A stretch of DNA of 64,000 nt, taken from Roseivivax jejudonensis. GTDB lineage: Bacteria > Pseudomonadota > Alphaproteobacteria > Rhodobacterales > Rhodobacteraceae. Each line of letters opens with the position of its first letter. The stretch's first letter is position 1. A model generated the notes under the pieces. The model had not been told where the DNA came from and made no database searches. It saw nothing but the letters and a program-made list of their open reading frames with translations. Positions 32,563 through 41,694 of this stretch are shown piece by piece. The stretch lies in the NCBI RefSeq assembly GCF_900172265.1, contig NZ_FWFK01000002.1, positions 124,001-188,000 of the forward strand, written 5' to 3'. The position numbers were made by a program, and so were the translations under genes.

Positions 32563-33960
32563 ATGCCCGTTCAGAAACTCTATGCCGGGGCCAAGCTGCG
32601 CGATCTGCGCGGCCGCTTGTCGCTCACGCAAAAGGACTTTGCGACCAAGCTCGGCGTGTCGCTCCCGTATCTGAACCAGATGGAGAACAACAACCGGCCG
32701 GTGTCCTCCACCGTCCTGCTCGCGCTGGCGCAGCACTTCGGCTTCGACGTGACCGAACTCGGACCCGGAGACTCCGAGCGCCTCGTCACCGACATGCGCG
32801 AGGCGCTGGCCGATCCGGTCTTCACCGAAACGCCGGCCCTGCCGGATCTCCGTCTGACTGCCGCCAACGCGCCAGCCATCGCGCGCGCGTTCCTCGCCTT
32901 GCACCGCGCCTACCGCGAGACGCACGAGCGGCTCGCCTCGCTCGACGAAGCGCTGGGGCGCGAGGGCACGCAGCTGCAGCCCTCGCCCTGGGAAGAGGTG
33001 CGCGACTTCTTCCATTATTGCGACAACTACATCGATGCCGTCGACCGCGCGGCCGAGCGGTATGCCACGCGTGCCGCCGGGTCATCGTCGCTCTATGCGG
33101 CGGCGACGGCCGATCTCGCCGCGCGGGGTATCGAGGTCACTCTGGCCGATACCGGAACGCTTCGGGTCTACGACCCCGAAGCACGCCAGCTTGTCCTGTC
33201 GGCGCGCGCGCCGGCGGAAACCCAGACGTTCCAGTGCCTTCTCCAGCTCGCCCTGATCGAGCACGGCAAGCTGATTGAGGCCACGCTCGACCTCGCGCGC
33301 TTCCGTTCGGATGCCGCCCGCGCGATCGCGCAGATCGGGCTGGCCAACTACTTTGCCGGCGCGGCGATGATGCCCTACAGCGCCTTTCTGGCCGCCGCGC
33401 AGGAGATGCGCCACGACCTGGAGCGTCTGGCCCTCGCCTTCGGCGCCTCGATCGAACAGGTGGCGCACCGCCTGTCGACGCTGCAGCGGCCGGGCGCGAA
33501 GGGGATCCCGTTCTTCTTTGTCCGGGTCGATCAGGCCGGCACGATCACCAAGCGCCATTCGGCGACCCGGCTGCAATTCGCCCGTTTCGGCGGCGCCTGT
33601 CCGCTCTGGAACGTGCATCGCGCCTTCGAGACGCCGGGCCGGTTCCTCCGACAGCTGGCCGAAACGCCGGATGGCGTGCGCTATATCAGCCTCTCACGCG
33701 ACGTGTCGAAGCCCGGCGGCCACTACGGCGCGCCGGTGCGCCGATACGCGATCGCGCTTGGCTGCGAGGTCGCGCATGCGGGCGCGCTGATCTATGCGGA
33801 CGGGCTCGACCTGACCCGTGCCGACGTGTTCGAGCCGATCGGGATCTCCTGCCGGATCTGCGAGCGGAAGGCCTGCCACCAGCGATCGGTGCCGCCGCTC
33901 GAACGGCGACTGACGATCACCCCCGACCGCCGCGAGGTCCTGCCTTACGAGGTCGACTGA
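32563..33960 (+). CDS. pccR: short-chain fatty acyl-CoA regulator (PccR/ScfR family)
   Basis: A 465-residue regulator. N-terminal Cro-like HTH (residues about 8-65): GAKLRDLRGRLSLTQKDFATKLGVSLPYLNQMENNNRPVS. The long middle domain (YCDNYIDAVDRAAERYATR, RFRSDAARAIAQIGLANYFAGAAMMPY) resembles the IrrE-peptidase-like region of this family but without an HExxH. The C-terminal sensor (VRVDQAGTITKRHSATRLQFARFGGACPLWNVH) ends with the cysteine cluster ISCRICERKACHQRSVP. In R. sphaeroides PccR controls pccB in response to propionyl-CoA. I use the ATG at 32563; a GTG at 32560 is next to it. Its 3' end overlaps the convergent amidase gene by 16 nt. Confidence 0.92.
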   Translation: MPVQKLYAGAKLRDLRGRLSLTQKDFATKLGVSLPYLNQMENNNRPVSSTVLLALAQHFGFDVTELGPGDSERLVTDMREALADPVFTETPALPDLRLTAANAPAIARAFLALHRAYRETHERLASLDEALGREGTQLQPSPWEEVRDFFHYCDNYIDAVDRAAERYATRAAGSSSLYAAATADLAARGIEVTLADTGTLRVYDPEARQLVLSARAPAETQTFQCLLQLALIEHGKLIEATLDLARFRSDAARAIAQIGLANYFAGAAMMPYSAFLAAAQEMRHDLERLALAFGASIEQVAHRLSTLQRPGAKGIPFFFVRVDQAGTITKRHSATRLQFARFGGACPLWNVHRAFETPGRFLRQLAETPDGVRYISLSRDVSKPGGHYGAPVRRYAIALGCEVAHAGALIYADGLDLTRADVFEPIGISCRICERKACHQRSVPPLERRLTITPDRREVLPYEVD

Positions 33961-34562
33961 GCGGGCTCCGCCGCCACCGGCCAGTCCCGGGCGAGCCCGG
34001 CCACCAGCGCGCGGTCGACCGCGCCGAGTGGGCCGGTCGCCCACGGCCGCAGGCGCAGCCGAACCGCCGCGAGGAGCGCATCCTCTTGACCCGCCTCCCA
34101 GACATAGCCCGCGCGCCGCGCATCCTCTTCGAAATCGCCCGGTGTCGCCTGGTCTGGCCAGACCGCGTGGCCGCGTCGCGCCAGGCGGCGCCAGTCGAAC
34201 CGCGGGCCGGGGTCGACCTTGCGGCCGATCGCGATGTCGGAATGCCCGATCACCCGTTCGGGCGGGACGCTCCAGCGGTCGCGCACCGCGTCGAGCAGCG
34301 ACTCGAGCGCATGCATCTGCGGCTCGGGAAACGGCTGTCGTCCGGTATTGACGAGTTCAATGCCGATCGAGCGGGAGTTCACGTCGCGCACCGCGCCCCA
34401 AGCACTCTTGCCCGCGTGCCAGGCGCGGCGCTCTTCGGGCACGAGGGACCACACCTGCCCACCGGGTTCGATAACGTAATGCGCCGACACCTCGGCGCCC
34501 GAATCGCAGAGTCGCGCAAGCGCATCGGTCGACGCGCGCATCGCGGTGTAATGCAGGATCAC
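33945..34562 (-). CDS. N-acetylmuramoyl-L-alanine amidase (AmiD-type)
   Basis: A zinc amidase of the amidase_2 fold that cuts the lactyl-Ala bond in (anhydro)muropeptides. Zinc and catalytic motifs: LHYTAM (His), the conserved EERRAWHAGKSAWG and RSIGIELVN, and the C-terminal site VIGHSDIAIGRKVDPGPRFDW. The only common start codon in frame is the GTG at 34562, giving 205 residues, but the family's conserved RPSPNHGARRDNARPDL lies upstream in the same frame. Extending needs a CTG at 34628, right on the previous gene's TGA. The C-terminal 70 residues are variable. Confidence 0.88.
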   Translation of the reverse strand: MILHYTAMRASTDALARLCDSGAEVSAHYVIEPGGQVWSLVPEERRAWHAGKSAWGAVRDVNSRSIGIELVNTGRQPFPEPQMHALESLLDAVRDRWSVPPERVIGHSDIAIGRKVDPGPRFDWRRLARRGHAVWPDQATPGDFEEDARRAGYVWEAGQEDALLAAVRLRLRPWATGPLGAVDRALVAGLARDWPVAAEPAQSTS

Positions 34563-34624
34563 GAGATCGGGGCGCGCGTTGTCGCGCCGCGCCCCGTGGT
34601 TGGGGCTCGGTCGATCGACGGGCC

Positions 34625-35341
34625 TCAGCCGCGCGCGCGCCGGAACGGCGCGGGCGACCAGCCGCAGGCAAAGCCGTCGCCGTCGGCATCCAGACCCTCG
34701 CGGTCGCGCTCGGGACCGCCGGACTCGAGGAATGCTTCCTGTGCGAGGTCCGCGGACGCGTACGCGGTGCAGTTGCGCTGCTCGCGAGCCTTCGATGCGA
34801 AGGGCGACCGGCTGTAGATCGGCTGCCCCACCTGGTTGGTGGTGGTCAGCGCATATTCGACCACGTTGGCAGTCTGGCCGGACGGGCGCTGCGGCAACGG
34901 TTCGGGGGCGATCTGCTGATACTGTGCGGTGTTCTGCGCAACGCGCGCGGCATCTTCCTCGATCGAGCGGCGGCTCGACACGGCATCGAAGTTGTTCTCG
35001 TTCGAGATACCTGCGGAATTCGTGACCGCGCCCGGCGCCGCTCCGGCCGCGCCGGCGCCAGAGGCGGGCGCATCGGGATCGCGGTCGAGCGCCGCCGCGG
35101 CCATCGCCGCGATGTCGTCGCCGCCGCCCTGTCCGGACGCGTCGCCCGCCGATTGCGGCGGATTCCCCGCGGGCTGGGTCATGCCGACATCCGGACGCAG
35201 CGACGTGGCGAGTTCGGAATCGACCCGCGCGCGGCGGTTCTCATCGTAGCTGTCAAAGCCCACGCCCGCGTCGTTGGGAACGCTCGGCGCGCAGGCGGCA
35301 AGCGCGAGCGCCGTTGCCGTCGAGAGAAGAACAAACCGCAT
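34625..35341 (-). CDS. excalibur-like calcium-binding lipoprotein
   Basis: A 238-residue lipoprotein: signal MRFVLLSTATALALAACAP (lipobox Cys17), a long disordered Gly/Ala/Asp/Gln-rich linker, and a C-terminal module NCTAYASADLAQEAFLESGGPERD followed by the EF-hand-like DADGDGFACGW. That module resembles the excalibur domain, which binds calcium. The start at 35341 follows GGGGG. It lies downstream of gatCA on the same strand with a 32-bp gap and abuts the amidase; both act in the cell envelope. Function unknown; surface or periplasmic anchoring is likely. Confidence 0.75.
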   Translation of the reverse strand: MRFVLLSTATALALAACAPSVPNDAGVGFDSYDENRRARVDSELATSLRPDVGMTQPAGNPPQSAGDASGQGGGDDIAAMAAAALDRDPDAPASGAGAAGAAPGAVTNSAGISNENNFDAVSSRRSIEEDAARVAQNTAQYQQIAPEPLPQRPSGQTANVVEYALTTTNQVGQPIYSRSPFASKAREQRNCTAYASADLAQEAFLESGGPERDREGLDADGDGFACGWSPAPFRRARG

Positions 35342-35373
35342 GGCAGTACCCCCGTGAGAAATCGTTCGCCGCA

Positions 35374-36861
35374 TTACCACCATTTCTCCGGCTTTGCCAC
35401 GAAGCCCGAAGCACGTTCCAGTGCGTAGGCAGTGTTCAGCAACTCGGCCTCTTCCCACGGCTTGCCGATGAGCTGGAGCCCGAGCGGCAGGCCGGTCCGG
35501 TCCTGCCCCGTTGGAACGGAAATGCCCGGAAGGCCCGCGAGGTTCACGGTCACGGTAAAAATATCGTTTAGGTACATCTGGACCGGATCCGCCTCGGCCA
35601 TTTCGCCGAGGCCGAAAGCCGCGGACGGCGTCGCCGGAGTCAGGATCGCGTCAACGCCCTGTTCGAAGACATCCTCGAAGTCCTTCTTGATGAGGGTGCG
35701 AACCTTCCGGGCGCGGTTGTAGTACGCGTCGTAGAACCCAGCCGACAGCACGTATGTGCCGACCATCACGCGGCGCTGTACCTCGGGGCCGAAGCCCTCG
35801 GCCCGGGTTTTCTCGTACATGTCCACGATGCCGTCGCCCTGCGCGAGCTTGGCGCGGTGGCCGTAGCGCACGCCATCGTAGCGCGCGAGGTTCGACGACG
35901 CTTCGGCCGGCGCAATCACGTAATAGGTGGGCAGAGCGTATTTCGTGTGCGGCAGCGAGATATCGACGATCGTCGCGCCGGCGTCCTCGAGCATCTTGCG
36001 GCCCTCGGCCCAGAGGCTCTCGATTTCGTCGGGCATGCCGTCCATCCGGTACTCGCGCGGGATCCCGATGGTCTTGCCGCGCACGTCGCCGGTGAGCATC
36101 GACTCGAAGTCAGGCACCGGCAGGTCGGCGGACGTCGAGTCCTTCGGATCATGCCCGGCCATCGCGCTCAGGAGGATGGCGGCGTCGCGCACGTCCTTGG
36201 CCATGGGGCCGGCCTGATCGAGCGAGGAGGCGAACGCGATGATACCCCAGCGCGAGCAGCGCCCGTAGGTCGGCTTCAGCCCGGTGATCCCGGTGAAGGC
36301 GGCGGGCTGACGGATCGACCCGCCGGTGTCGGTGCCCGTCGCACCGAGGCAGAGATCCGCCGCGACCGCCGCGGCCGACCCGCCCGACGATCCGCCGGGC
36401 GTCAGTTGCGCGGTGTCGTTGCCGCGGCGCCACGGGTTCACCGCGTTGCCGTAGGTGCTCGTCTCGTTCGACGAGCCCATGGCGAACTCGTCCATGTTGA
36501 GTTTCCCGAGCATCACCGCGCCGGCCGCGAAGAGTTGCGTCGTGACAGTCGACTCGTATTCGGGCGAGAACCCCTCGAGGATCCGGCTTGCAGCCTGGCT
36601 CGCCACGCCCTTCGTGCAGAACAGATCCTTGATCCCCAGAGGGATGCCGCAGAGATCGGGCGCGTCGCCGGCCTTGAGCCGTTCATCCGCGGCGGCGGCC
36701 ATCTCGCGCGCCCGGTCGGGCGTCTTGTGAACGAAGGCACCGAGCGCATCCGCCCCGTCGATCGCGGAGAGGCACGCCTCGGTCAGCTCCGCGCTCGTCA
36801 CTTCGCCGGCGCGCAGCGCATCGCGCGCTGCTGCGATGGTCAGTTTGGGAAGCTCGCTCAT
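35374..36861 (-). CDS. gatA: Asp/Glu-tRNA(Asn/Gln) amidotransferase subunit A
   Basis: A 495-residue amidase-signature enzyme that releases ammonia from glutamine for GatB, making Gln-tRNA(Gln) or Asn-tRNA(Asn). The Ser-cisSer-Lys triad lies in [14 protein letters not shown] (Lys), [14 protein letters not shown] (cis-Ser) and [15 protein letters not shown] (nucleophile Ser). Full length. It overlaps gatC by 4 nt (ATGA) as the second gene of the pair; gatB is not in the window, which is usual in alphaproteobacteria. Confidence 0.97.
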   Translation of the reverse strand: MSELPKLTIAAARDALRAGEVTSAELTEACLSAIDGADALGAFVHKTPDRAREMAAAADERLKAGDAPDLCGIPLGIKDLFCTKGVASQAASRILEGFSPEYESTVTTQLFAAGAVMLGKLNMDEFAMGSSNETSTYGNAVNPWRRGNDTAQLTPGGSSGGSAAAVAADLCLGATGTDTGGSIRQPAAFTGITGLKPTYGRCSRWGIIAFASSLDQAGPMAKDVRDAAILLSAMAGHDPKDSTSADLPVPDFESMLTGDVRGKTIGIPREYRMDGMPDEIESLWAEGRKMLEDAGATIVDISLPHTKYALPTYYVIAPAEASSNLARYDGVRYGHRAKLAQGDGIVDMYEKTRAEGFGPEVQRRVMVGTYVLSAGFYDAYYNRARKVRTLIKKDFEDVFEQGVDAILTPATPSAAFGLGEMAEADPVQMYLNDIFTVTVNLAGLPGISVPTGQDRTGLPLGLQLIGKPWEEAELLNTAYALERASGFVAKPEKWW

Positions 36862-37148
36862 TCCACCACCTTCGGCACGGCGAAGAAGCCCTCGCGCGCA
36901 TCCGGCGCGTTCGACAGCACGGTGTCGGCCATGCCGCCGTCGGTCACCTCGTCGGCGCGCCGCTTGAGACGCATCGGCGTGACGGACACCATCGGCTCCA
37001 CGCCCTCGACGTCAACTTCCTGCAGCTGCTCGATGAAACCGAGGATCGCGCCGAACTCCTCGGCCAGCGCGGGCAGAGCGTCGTCGTCGACGCGGATGCG
37101 CGCGAGCTGGGCCACGCGCGCGGCGGTCGCTGTGTCGATCTCGGACAT
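36858..37148 (-). CDS. gatC: Asp/Glu-tRNA(Asn/Gln) amidotransferase subunit C
   Basis: A 96-residue subunit that wraps around GatA and stabilises the GatCAB complex. Typical pattern: [53 protein letters not shown] and a C-terminal FFAVPKVVE. Start ATG at 37148. It is translated just ahead of gatA with a 4-nt overlap. Confidence 0.95.
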   Translation of the reverse strand: MSEIDTATAARVAQLARIRVDDDALPALAEEFGAILGFIEQLQEVDVEGVEPMVSVTPMRLKRRADEVTDGGMADTVLSNAPDAREGFFAVPKVVE

Positions 37149-37183
37149 GGGGCCTCCGTCGGGAACTCTGTCAGCGCCCGCGT

Positions 37184-37840
37184 TTAGCGCCGCGCCGGGT
37201 CGCCCGCAAGGACATGGGCGCGGTAGACCAGGATCATCCAGCCGAGCATGGTCGCGTTCAGGACGTGCCACATGAAATGCGTGCCGATGGGCACGGCGCT
37301 GCAGAGCGGCGCGTCGAGGGTGCGAAAGCCGATCGACACGCACAGAAGCGCGGCGCCTGCGGCAAGCCCGCGCGCCGTAACCGGCGCCCGCCGCGCCAAA
37401 AGAGCGGCATGAAGGAAGATAAGCAGCGGCACGGGCACGTATCCCGCCGATCCGCCGAGCGCCGCGCGAAACGGCAGGACCTGCGAGACCGCCATCATCG
37501 CCGGCACCGAGGCGAGCGTGAGCCCCCCGGCCACGAGCCGCACCTGCCCCCAGAAATCGCGGTGCGCCGCGTAGATATAGACGACGATGAAGGCGACGAT
37601 CGGCAAGACGTCGAGCGTCGCCGCCCACGCGACGGCAAACGTATGGAAAAGACCCGAGCCAATCCCGATCAGGAGAAGAATGACGGCGAGGATGCGTGCC
37701 TTCGGCAACCCGCGGGTGACCGGCCACACCCACAGTGCCGCGATGACGAAGGCGAAATTGGTGATCGCGTTGACCGGCTCGGCCCAGAGCCCCGGGCCCA
37801 GCCGCTCGCAATATCCATCGATCGCCTGCGTCCAGTCCAT
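37184..37840 (-). CDS. ceramidase-domain membrane protein
   Basis: A 218-residue multi-spanning protein with about seven hydrophobic segments. Motifs match the alkaline ceramidase / CREST superfamily: [24 protein letters not shown] at the N-terminus, [23 protein letters not shown] (His and Asp) and [19 protein letters not shown] (two His), which together would form a zinc site in the membrane. Eukaryotic relatives hydrolyse ceramide; bacterial ones have few assigned substrates. It is upstream of gatC with a 35-bp gap. Confidence 0.8.
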   Translation of the reverse strand: MDWTQAIDGYCERLGPGLWAEPVNAITNFAFVIAALWVWPVTRGLPKARILAVILLLIGIGSGLFHTFAVAWAATLDVLPIVAFIVVYIYAAHRDFWGQVRLVAGGLTLASVPAMMAVSQVLPFRAALGGSAGYVPVPLLIFLHAALLARRAPVTARGLAAGAALLCVSIGFRTLDAPLCSAVPIGTHFMWHVLNATMLGWMILVYRAHVLAGDPARR

Positions 37841-38009
37841 CGCGGCCGGTCCCTTGCCTCGGTCCGTTACCTAGCGCGCGCTGGAGGAGCGGCACCACCC
37901 GCGCGTGAGGTCGTTGTGCCGGCGCCCAACGGCGGCGGAACGGGTGCGACCACTCGACCCATATACCGGCCGCCCTAAGCTCCGCGGTGACGAAACGAGG
38001 AGACATCCC

Positions 38010-38702
38010 ATGAAGATTATCTGGCTCGGCCATTCCTCCTTCCGCCTCGAGATCGGCGACGCGGTCATTCTGCTCGACCCGTGGCTCGACGGTAATCCGT
38101 CCTTCCCCGAGGATCGCAAGGACGAGGCCACGAAAGGCGCGACGCACATCCTGCTCACGCACGGTCATTTCGACCATGCCAGCGAGGTGGTCAGCCTCGC
38201 GAAAGAGTTGTCGGTGCCGGTCATCGGGATGTTCGACCTGATGCAGCACTGGGAGCAGAACGAAGGCCTCGAGACGGTCGGCTTCAACAAAGGCGGTACG
38301 GTCGAGGTCGGCCCCGCAAAGGTGACGATGGTGCACGCCACCCATTCATCGACCATGCCGGGGCCGCACGGCCCGGTCTCCTGCGGCTCCGAGGCCGGCT
38401 TCATGATCGCCGCCGAAGGTCACGTGATCTACGTCTCGGGCGACACTGACGTGACGGCCGACATGGGCGTGTTCCAGGCGCTCCACCAGCCGGATATCGG
38501 TATCCTTTGTGCCGGCGGACACTTCACGATGGACATGGCGCGCGCGGCCTACGCGGCGAAGACCTACTTCGACTTCAAGACCGTGATCCCTTGCCATTAC
38601 AAGACCTTCCCGCTGCTGGAGCAGTCGGCCGACGCCCTCAAGTCCGGGCTGCCCGGCGTCGATGTGATCGAGCCCGAGGTGCTCACCGCGATCGAGATCT
38701 GA
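38010..38702 (+). CDS. metallo-beta-lactamase-fold metal-dependent hydrolase (UPF0173)
   Basis: A 230-residue hydrolase. Metal ligands: LGHSSFRLE and [12 protein letters not shown] near the start, [10 protein letters not shown] (HxHxDH), [16 protein letters not shown] and the C-terminal CHYKTFPLL. The pattern fits the UPF0173 / YtkL group. ATG at 38010, 7 nt after GAGGAGA. It stands alone: divergent from the ceramidase-like gene and followed by a long hairpin. Substrate unknown. Confidence 0.9.
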   Translation: MKIIWLGHSSFRLEIGDAVILLDPWLDGNPSFPEDRKDEATKGATHILLTHGHFDHASEVVSLAKELSVPVIGMFDLMQHWEQNEGLETVGFNKGGTVEVGPAKVTMVHATHSSTMPGPHGPVSCGSEAGFMIAAEGHVIYVSGDTDVTADMGVFQALHQPDIGILCAGGHFTMDMARAAYAAKTYFDFKTVIPCHYKTFPLLEQSADALKSGLPGVDVIEPEVLTAIEI

Positions 38703-38715
38703 CGGGCCGGACAGC

Positions 38716-38742
38716 GGCGTCCGCACTCGCGGGGCGGACGCC
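38716..38742 (+). terminator. hairpin after UPF0173 gene
   Basis: GGCGTCCGC / GCGGACGCC, 9-bp perfect stem, extended imperfectly by GACA / TGTC on the outside, 13 bp past the stop codon. No T-run follows. Confidence 0.55.
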
Positions 38743-38846
38743 TGTCGGATCCCGCAAGACACGCGCACGCTTTTGGCGCGGAAAATCCCTCGCGGGGGCG
38801 GCGCGGGTCCGTCATACTGCGCGGCAAAAAGCCCGAGCAGCCGAGC

Positions 38847-39848
38847 ATGACGGACCATCCCGACCGCCCGCCCCGCGTGAACTTACTCGTCGTCGCCCAG
38901 GCAGGGCGGCTGGAATACGAGGCGGCGCTCTTCGCGTTGTCGCTGGCCGAGACGATCACCGGGCCGCGCTTCAACCTGGTCGTGGCCGAACCGCAGCCCG
39001 GACCGCTCTGGCCGGGAGATCCCCGCATATCGCCACCGGTGCGCGGGCTCCTCGAAGAGCTCGGCGCGACCATCGTTTCTTTCGAGAGCCGCCATTTCGG
39101 CGCCGGCTATCCCTACGGCAACAAGATCGAGGCGCTTTTCGCCCTGCCCGGCGACGCGCCGTTCGTGTTCTTCGACACCGATACGCTCCTGCTCGACGAT
39201 CTCGATGCCGTGCCGTTCGACTTCGATCGTCCGACGGCGTCGCTGCGCCGCGAAGGGACGTGGCCGGTGATCGAACTCTACGGGCCCGGCTACACCCGCA
39301 TCTGGAAATCGCTCTACGACAGCTTCGGGCTCGATTTCGACAGCTCGCTCGATCGGGCCTGGCCCGACGAATACTGGCGGCGCTACCTCTACTTCAACGC
39401 CGGCTTCTTCTTTCACCGCGATCCCGCGCTCTTCGCCCAACGGTTCCTCGACACGGCACTGGCGATACGGGACACTCCACCGCCCGAACTCGTCTGCCAG
39501 AGCCTCGATCCCTGGCTCGACCAGGTGGCTCTGCCACTCGTCATTCATGGTCTCGGCGGCGGCCGCGACACGCTCGAACAGGGATGGCTCGACGGACGCA
39601 CGAGCTGTCATTACCGCACGCTGCCGCTGCTCTACGCCCGCGAGGACGATCGCGCGGTCGAGATGCTCGAGCGGATCGCGGCGCCCAACAAGGTCAAGAA
39701 GGTGCTGAAGGCCTACGAGCCGTTCCGCCACATGATCTATCACGGACGCGGTCGGAAGGTGCGCGCGCTCTTCGACCAGGACGATCTGCCCCGCAAGGAG
39801 CAGGCGATCCGAAACAAGCTGAAGCGCGAAGGCTTCTGGACCCGCTAG
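38847..39848 (+). CDS. hypothetical protein, glycosyltransferase-like DxD motif
   Basis: A 333-residue soluble protein of a family I cannot name. The N-terminal half looks like a GT-A nucleotide-sugar fold: VNLLVVAQAGRLEYEAALFALSL, NLVVAEPQPGPLW, then GNKIEALFALPGDAPFVFFDTDTLLL, where DTD fits a metal-binding DxD. Later come WRRYLYFNAGFFFHRDP, SLDPWLDQVALPLVIHGLGGG and a basic C-terminus (APNKVKKVLKAYEPFRHM, GRGRKVRALF). No transmembrane segment. Sugar transfer to an envelope or small-molecule acceptor is one hypothesis. Confidence 0.65.
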   Translation: MTDHPDRPPRVNLLVVAQAGRLEYEAALFALSLAETITGPRFNLVVAEPQPGPLWPGDPRISPPVRGLLEELGATIVSFESRHFGAGYPYGNKIEALFALPGDAPFVFFDTDTLLLDDLDAVPFDFDRPTASLRREGTWPVIELYGPGYTRIWKSLYDSFGLDFDSSLDRAWPDEYWRRYLYFNAGFFFHRDPALFAQRFLDTALAIRDTPPPELVCQSLDPWLDQVALPLVIHGLGGGRDTLEQGWLDGRTSCHYRTLPLLYAREDDRAVEMLERIAAPNKVKKVLKAYEPFRHMIYHGRGRKVRALFDQDDLPRKEQAIRNKLKREGFWTR

Positions 39849-40051
39849 CGCCGGGCCGGTCGCGGGTGTGATCGCGTGCCCGCCCAGGGCCCGCTCCGCC
39901 CCTGCCGCTGCCTGACGAAACGGCCCGCAAGCGCCCGGGAGCCGGCCACGGTCCGGCGCACAGGGCGCGGGATCGTCGCGCCCATCCTCCGATGGACGAG
40001 TCGCATCCCTGTCGCTAGCGTCGGCGCCGAACGGATTTCAGGGAGGACAGA

Positions 40052-41356
40052 ATGACCGACACGCCGCAATATGGCTTCGATACGCTGCAGGTGCATGCCG
40101 GGAGCCGGCCTGACCCCGCCACCGGCGCCCGCCAGACGCCGATCTACCAGACCACCGCCTATGTCTTTCGCGATGCCGAACATGCCGCCGCACTGTTCAA
40201 CCTGCAGGAAGTGGGCTTCATTTACTCGCGGCTGACCAATCCCACGGTCGCCGTCCTGCAGGAGCGCATGGCCACGCTCGAAGGCGGCGCCGGCGCGGTC
40301 TGCTGCTCGTCGGGCCACGGCGCGCAGATCATGGCGCTGTTTCCGCTGATGGCGCCCGGGTGCAATGTCGTCGTTTCCACCCGGCTCTACGGCGGAACGG
40401 TGACACAGTTCAGCCACACGATCCGGCGCTTCGGATGGTCGGCCAAGTTCGTCGATTTCGACGATACGGACGCGGTGCGCGACGCGATCGACGATGACAC
40501 GCGCGCGATCTTCTGCGAGTCCATCGCCAATCCGGGCGGCTATATCACCGACCTCGATGCGATCTCGGCCATCGCGGACAATGCCGGGTTGCCCCTCATC
40601 GTCGACAACACCTCGGCCACGCCGTATCTCTGCCGCCCGATCGAACACGGCGCGACGCTTGTGGTCCACTCGCTGACCAAGTTCCTGACCGGAAACGGCA
40701 CTGTCACCGGCGGTGTCGTGGTCGACTCGGGCAAGTTCGACTGGTCGGCCTCGGGCAAGTTCCCGTCGCTGTCGGAGCCTGAACCCGCCTATCACGGGCT
40801 GACCTTTCACGAGACCTTCGGCCCGCTCGCCTTCACGTTCCACGGGATCGCTGTCGGGTTGCGCGACCTCGGCATGACGCTGAACCCGCAGGCCGCGCAT
40901 TACACCCTTCTCGGGATCGAGACGCTGAGCCTGCGGATGCAGAAACACGTCGAGAACGCCGAGAAGATCGCGAGCTGGCTCGAAAAGCATGACGCCGTGT
41001 CCGCGGTAACCTATGCGGGCCTGCCGTCGTCGCCTTGGCATGACCGGGTGGCACGGATCTGTCCGAAGGGCGCGGGCGGGCTTTTCACCGTGACGCTCAA
41101 GGGCGGCTACGACTCGTGCGTGAAGCTCGTGGACAGCCTCGAGTTGTTCAGCCACGTGGCCAACCTTGGCGATACGCGCTCGCTCATCATCCACTCGGCC
41201 TCGACCACGCATCGCCAGCTCACACCCGAGCAGCAGAAGGCGGCGGGCGCCGCGCCGGACGTGGTGCGGATCTCGATCGGGATCGAGGACGCGGACGACC
41301 TGATCCGGGATCTCGACCAGGGCCTGGCAAAGTCCGCGCCGGCCGCGGCGGCCTGA
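40052..41356 (+). CDS. metY: O-acetylhomoserine aminocarboxypropyltransferase (sulfhydrylase)
   Basis: A 434-residue PLP enzyme of the Cys/Met metabolism family that makes homocysteine from O-acetylhomoserine and sulfide. ATG at 40052 after AGGGAGGA. Landmarks: FDTLQVHAGSRPDPATGARQTPIYQTTAYVF, YSRLTNPTVAVLQERMATLEGG, SSGHGAQ, VDNTSATPYLCRPIEHGATLVVHS with the PLP lysine in SLTKFLTGNG, and a C-terminal RISIGIEDADDLIRDLDQGL. It is monocistronic with a hairpin terminator at 41376-41403. I see no SAM riboswitch in the 200-bp leader. Confidence 0.92.
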   Translation: MTDTPQYGFDTLQVHAGSRPDPATGARQTPIYQTTAYVFRDAEHAAALFNLQEVGFIYSRLTNPTVAVLQERMATLEGGAGAVCCSSGHGAQIMALFPLMAPGCNVVVSTRLYGGTVTQFSHTIRRFGWSAKFVDFDDTDAVRDAIDDDTRAIFCESIANPGGYITDLDAISAIADNAGLPLIVDNTSATPYLCRPIEHGATLVVHSLTKFLTGNGTVTGGVVVDSGKFDWSASGKFPSLSEPEPAYHGLTFHETFGPLAFTFHGIAVGLRDLGMTLNPQAAHYTLLGIETLSLRMQKHVENAEKIASWLEKHDAVSAVTYAGLPSSPWHDRVARICPKGAGGLFTVTLKGGYDSCVKLVDSLELFSHVANLGDTRSLIIHSASTTHRQLTPEQQKAAGAAPDVVRISIGIEDADDLIRDLDQGLAKSAPAAAA

Positions 41357-41375
41357 TCCTGCACGACTGGAACCC

Positions 41376-41403
41376 GGCCCCGCGGCCATTCGGTCGCGGG
41401 GCC
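41376..41403 (+). terminator. hairpin after metY
   Basis: GGCCCCGCG / CGCGGGGCC, 9-bp perfect stem with a 10-nt loop, 19 bp past the stop. A T6 run occurs about 20 bp later at 41425-41430, too far for a classical terminator. Confidence 0.55.
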
Positions 41404-41610
41404 TGCAGCGAATTCGCGCCAGTTTTTTCGCGTGTCCGGCGAAAAAATCCATGGAACGAAATCGCGGCTCTTCACATGCCCGTTACAGCGCTGATGTGAG
41501 GCGCCGAATCCAATCGTGCCGCACCGCGGCACGAAGGAAATCCGGACGCGGAACACGCTGCAACGCGCGGTAAAACGGACATTTTCTGCTTATTCTCGCG
41601 GGTCGCCGGC

Positions 41611-41635
41611 GGAACATCGCCGGGCACCACCCGTT
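41611..41635 (+). promoter_or_regulatory. candidate EcfG-type stress promoter
   Basis: GGAAC (41611-41615) and CGTT (41632-41635) with a 16-bp spacer match the alphaproteobacterial general-stress sigma consensus. The transcript would start near 41643, about 50 bp before the PRC-barrel gene. Such a 9-bp match is expected about once by chance in the window, and some Rhodobacteraceae lack EcfG. Confidence 0.35.
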
Positions 41636-41694
41636 CGCTGTCCAGGCCCTCAGCCAATCGCCCATTCGTGAAAGAGACAGAGGACCAAGACCCA

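Larger units (their letters stand above)
41357..41694. other. gap between metY and PRC-barrel gene with hairpins and promoter
   Basis: 338 bp. Besides the metY terminator it has two dyads: TCACAT / ATGTGA (41472-41477 and 41494-41499) and TCGTGCCGC / GCGGCACGA (41514-41534, perfect 9-bp stem). It also holds an EcfG-like promoter candidate (41611-41635). No coding frame looks real. Confidence 0.55.

Noticed and set aside
39849-40051. SAM riboswitch before metY
   Set aside because: I looked for the conserved core of alphaproteobacterial SAM riboswitches and could not see it; the region only shows short GC dyads.
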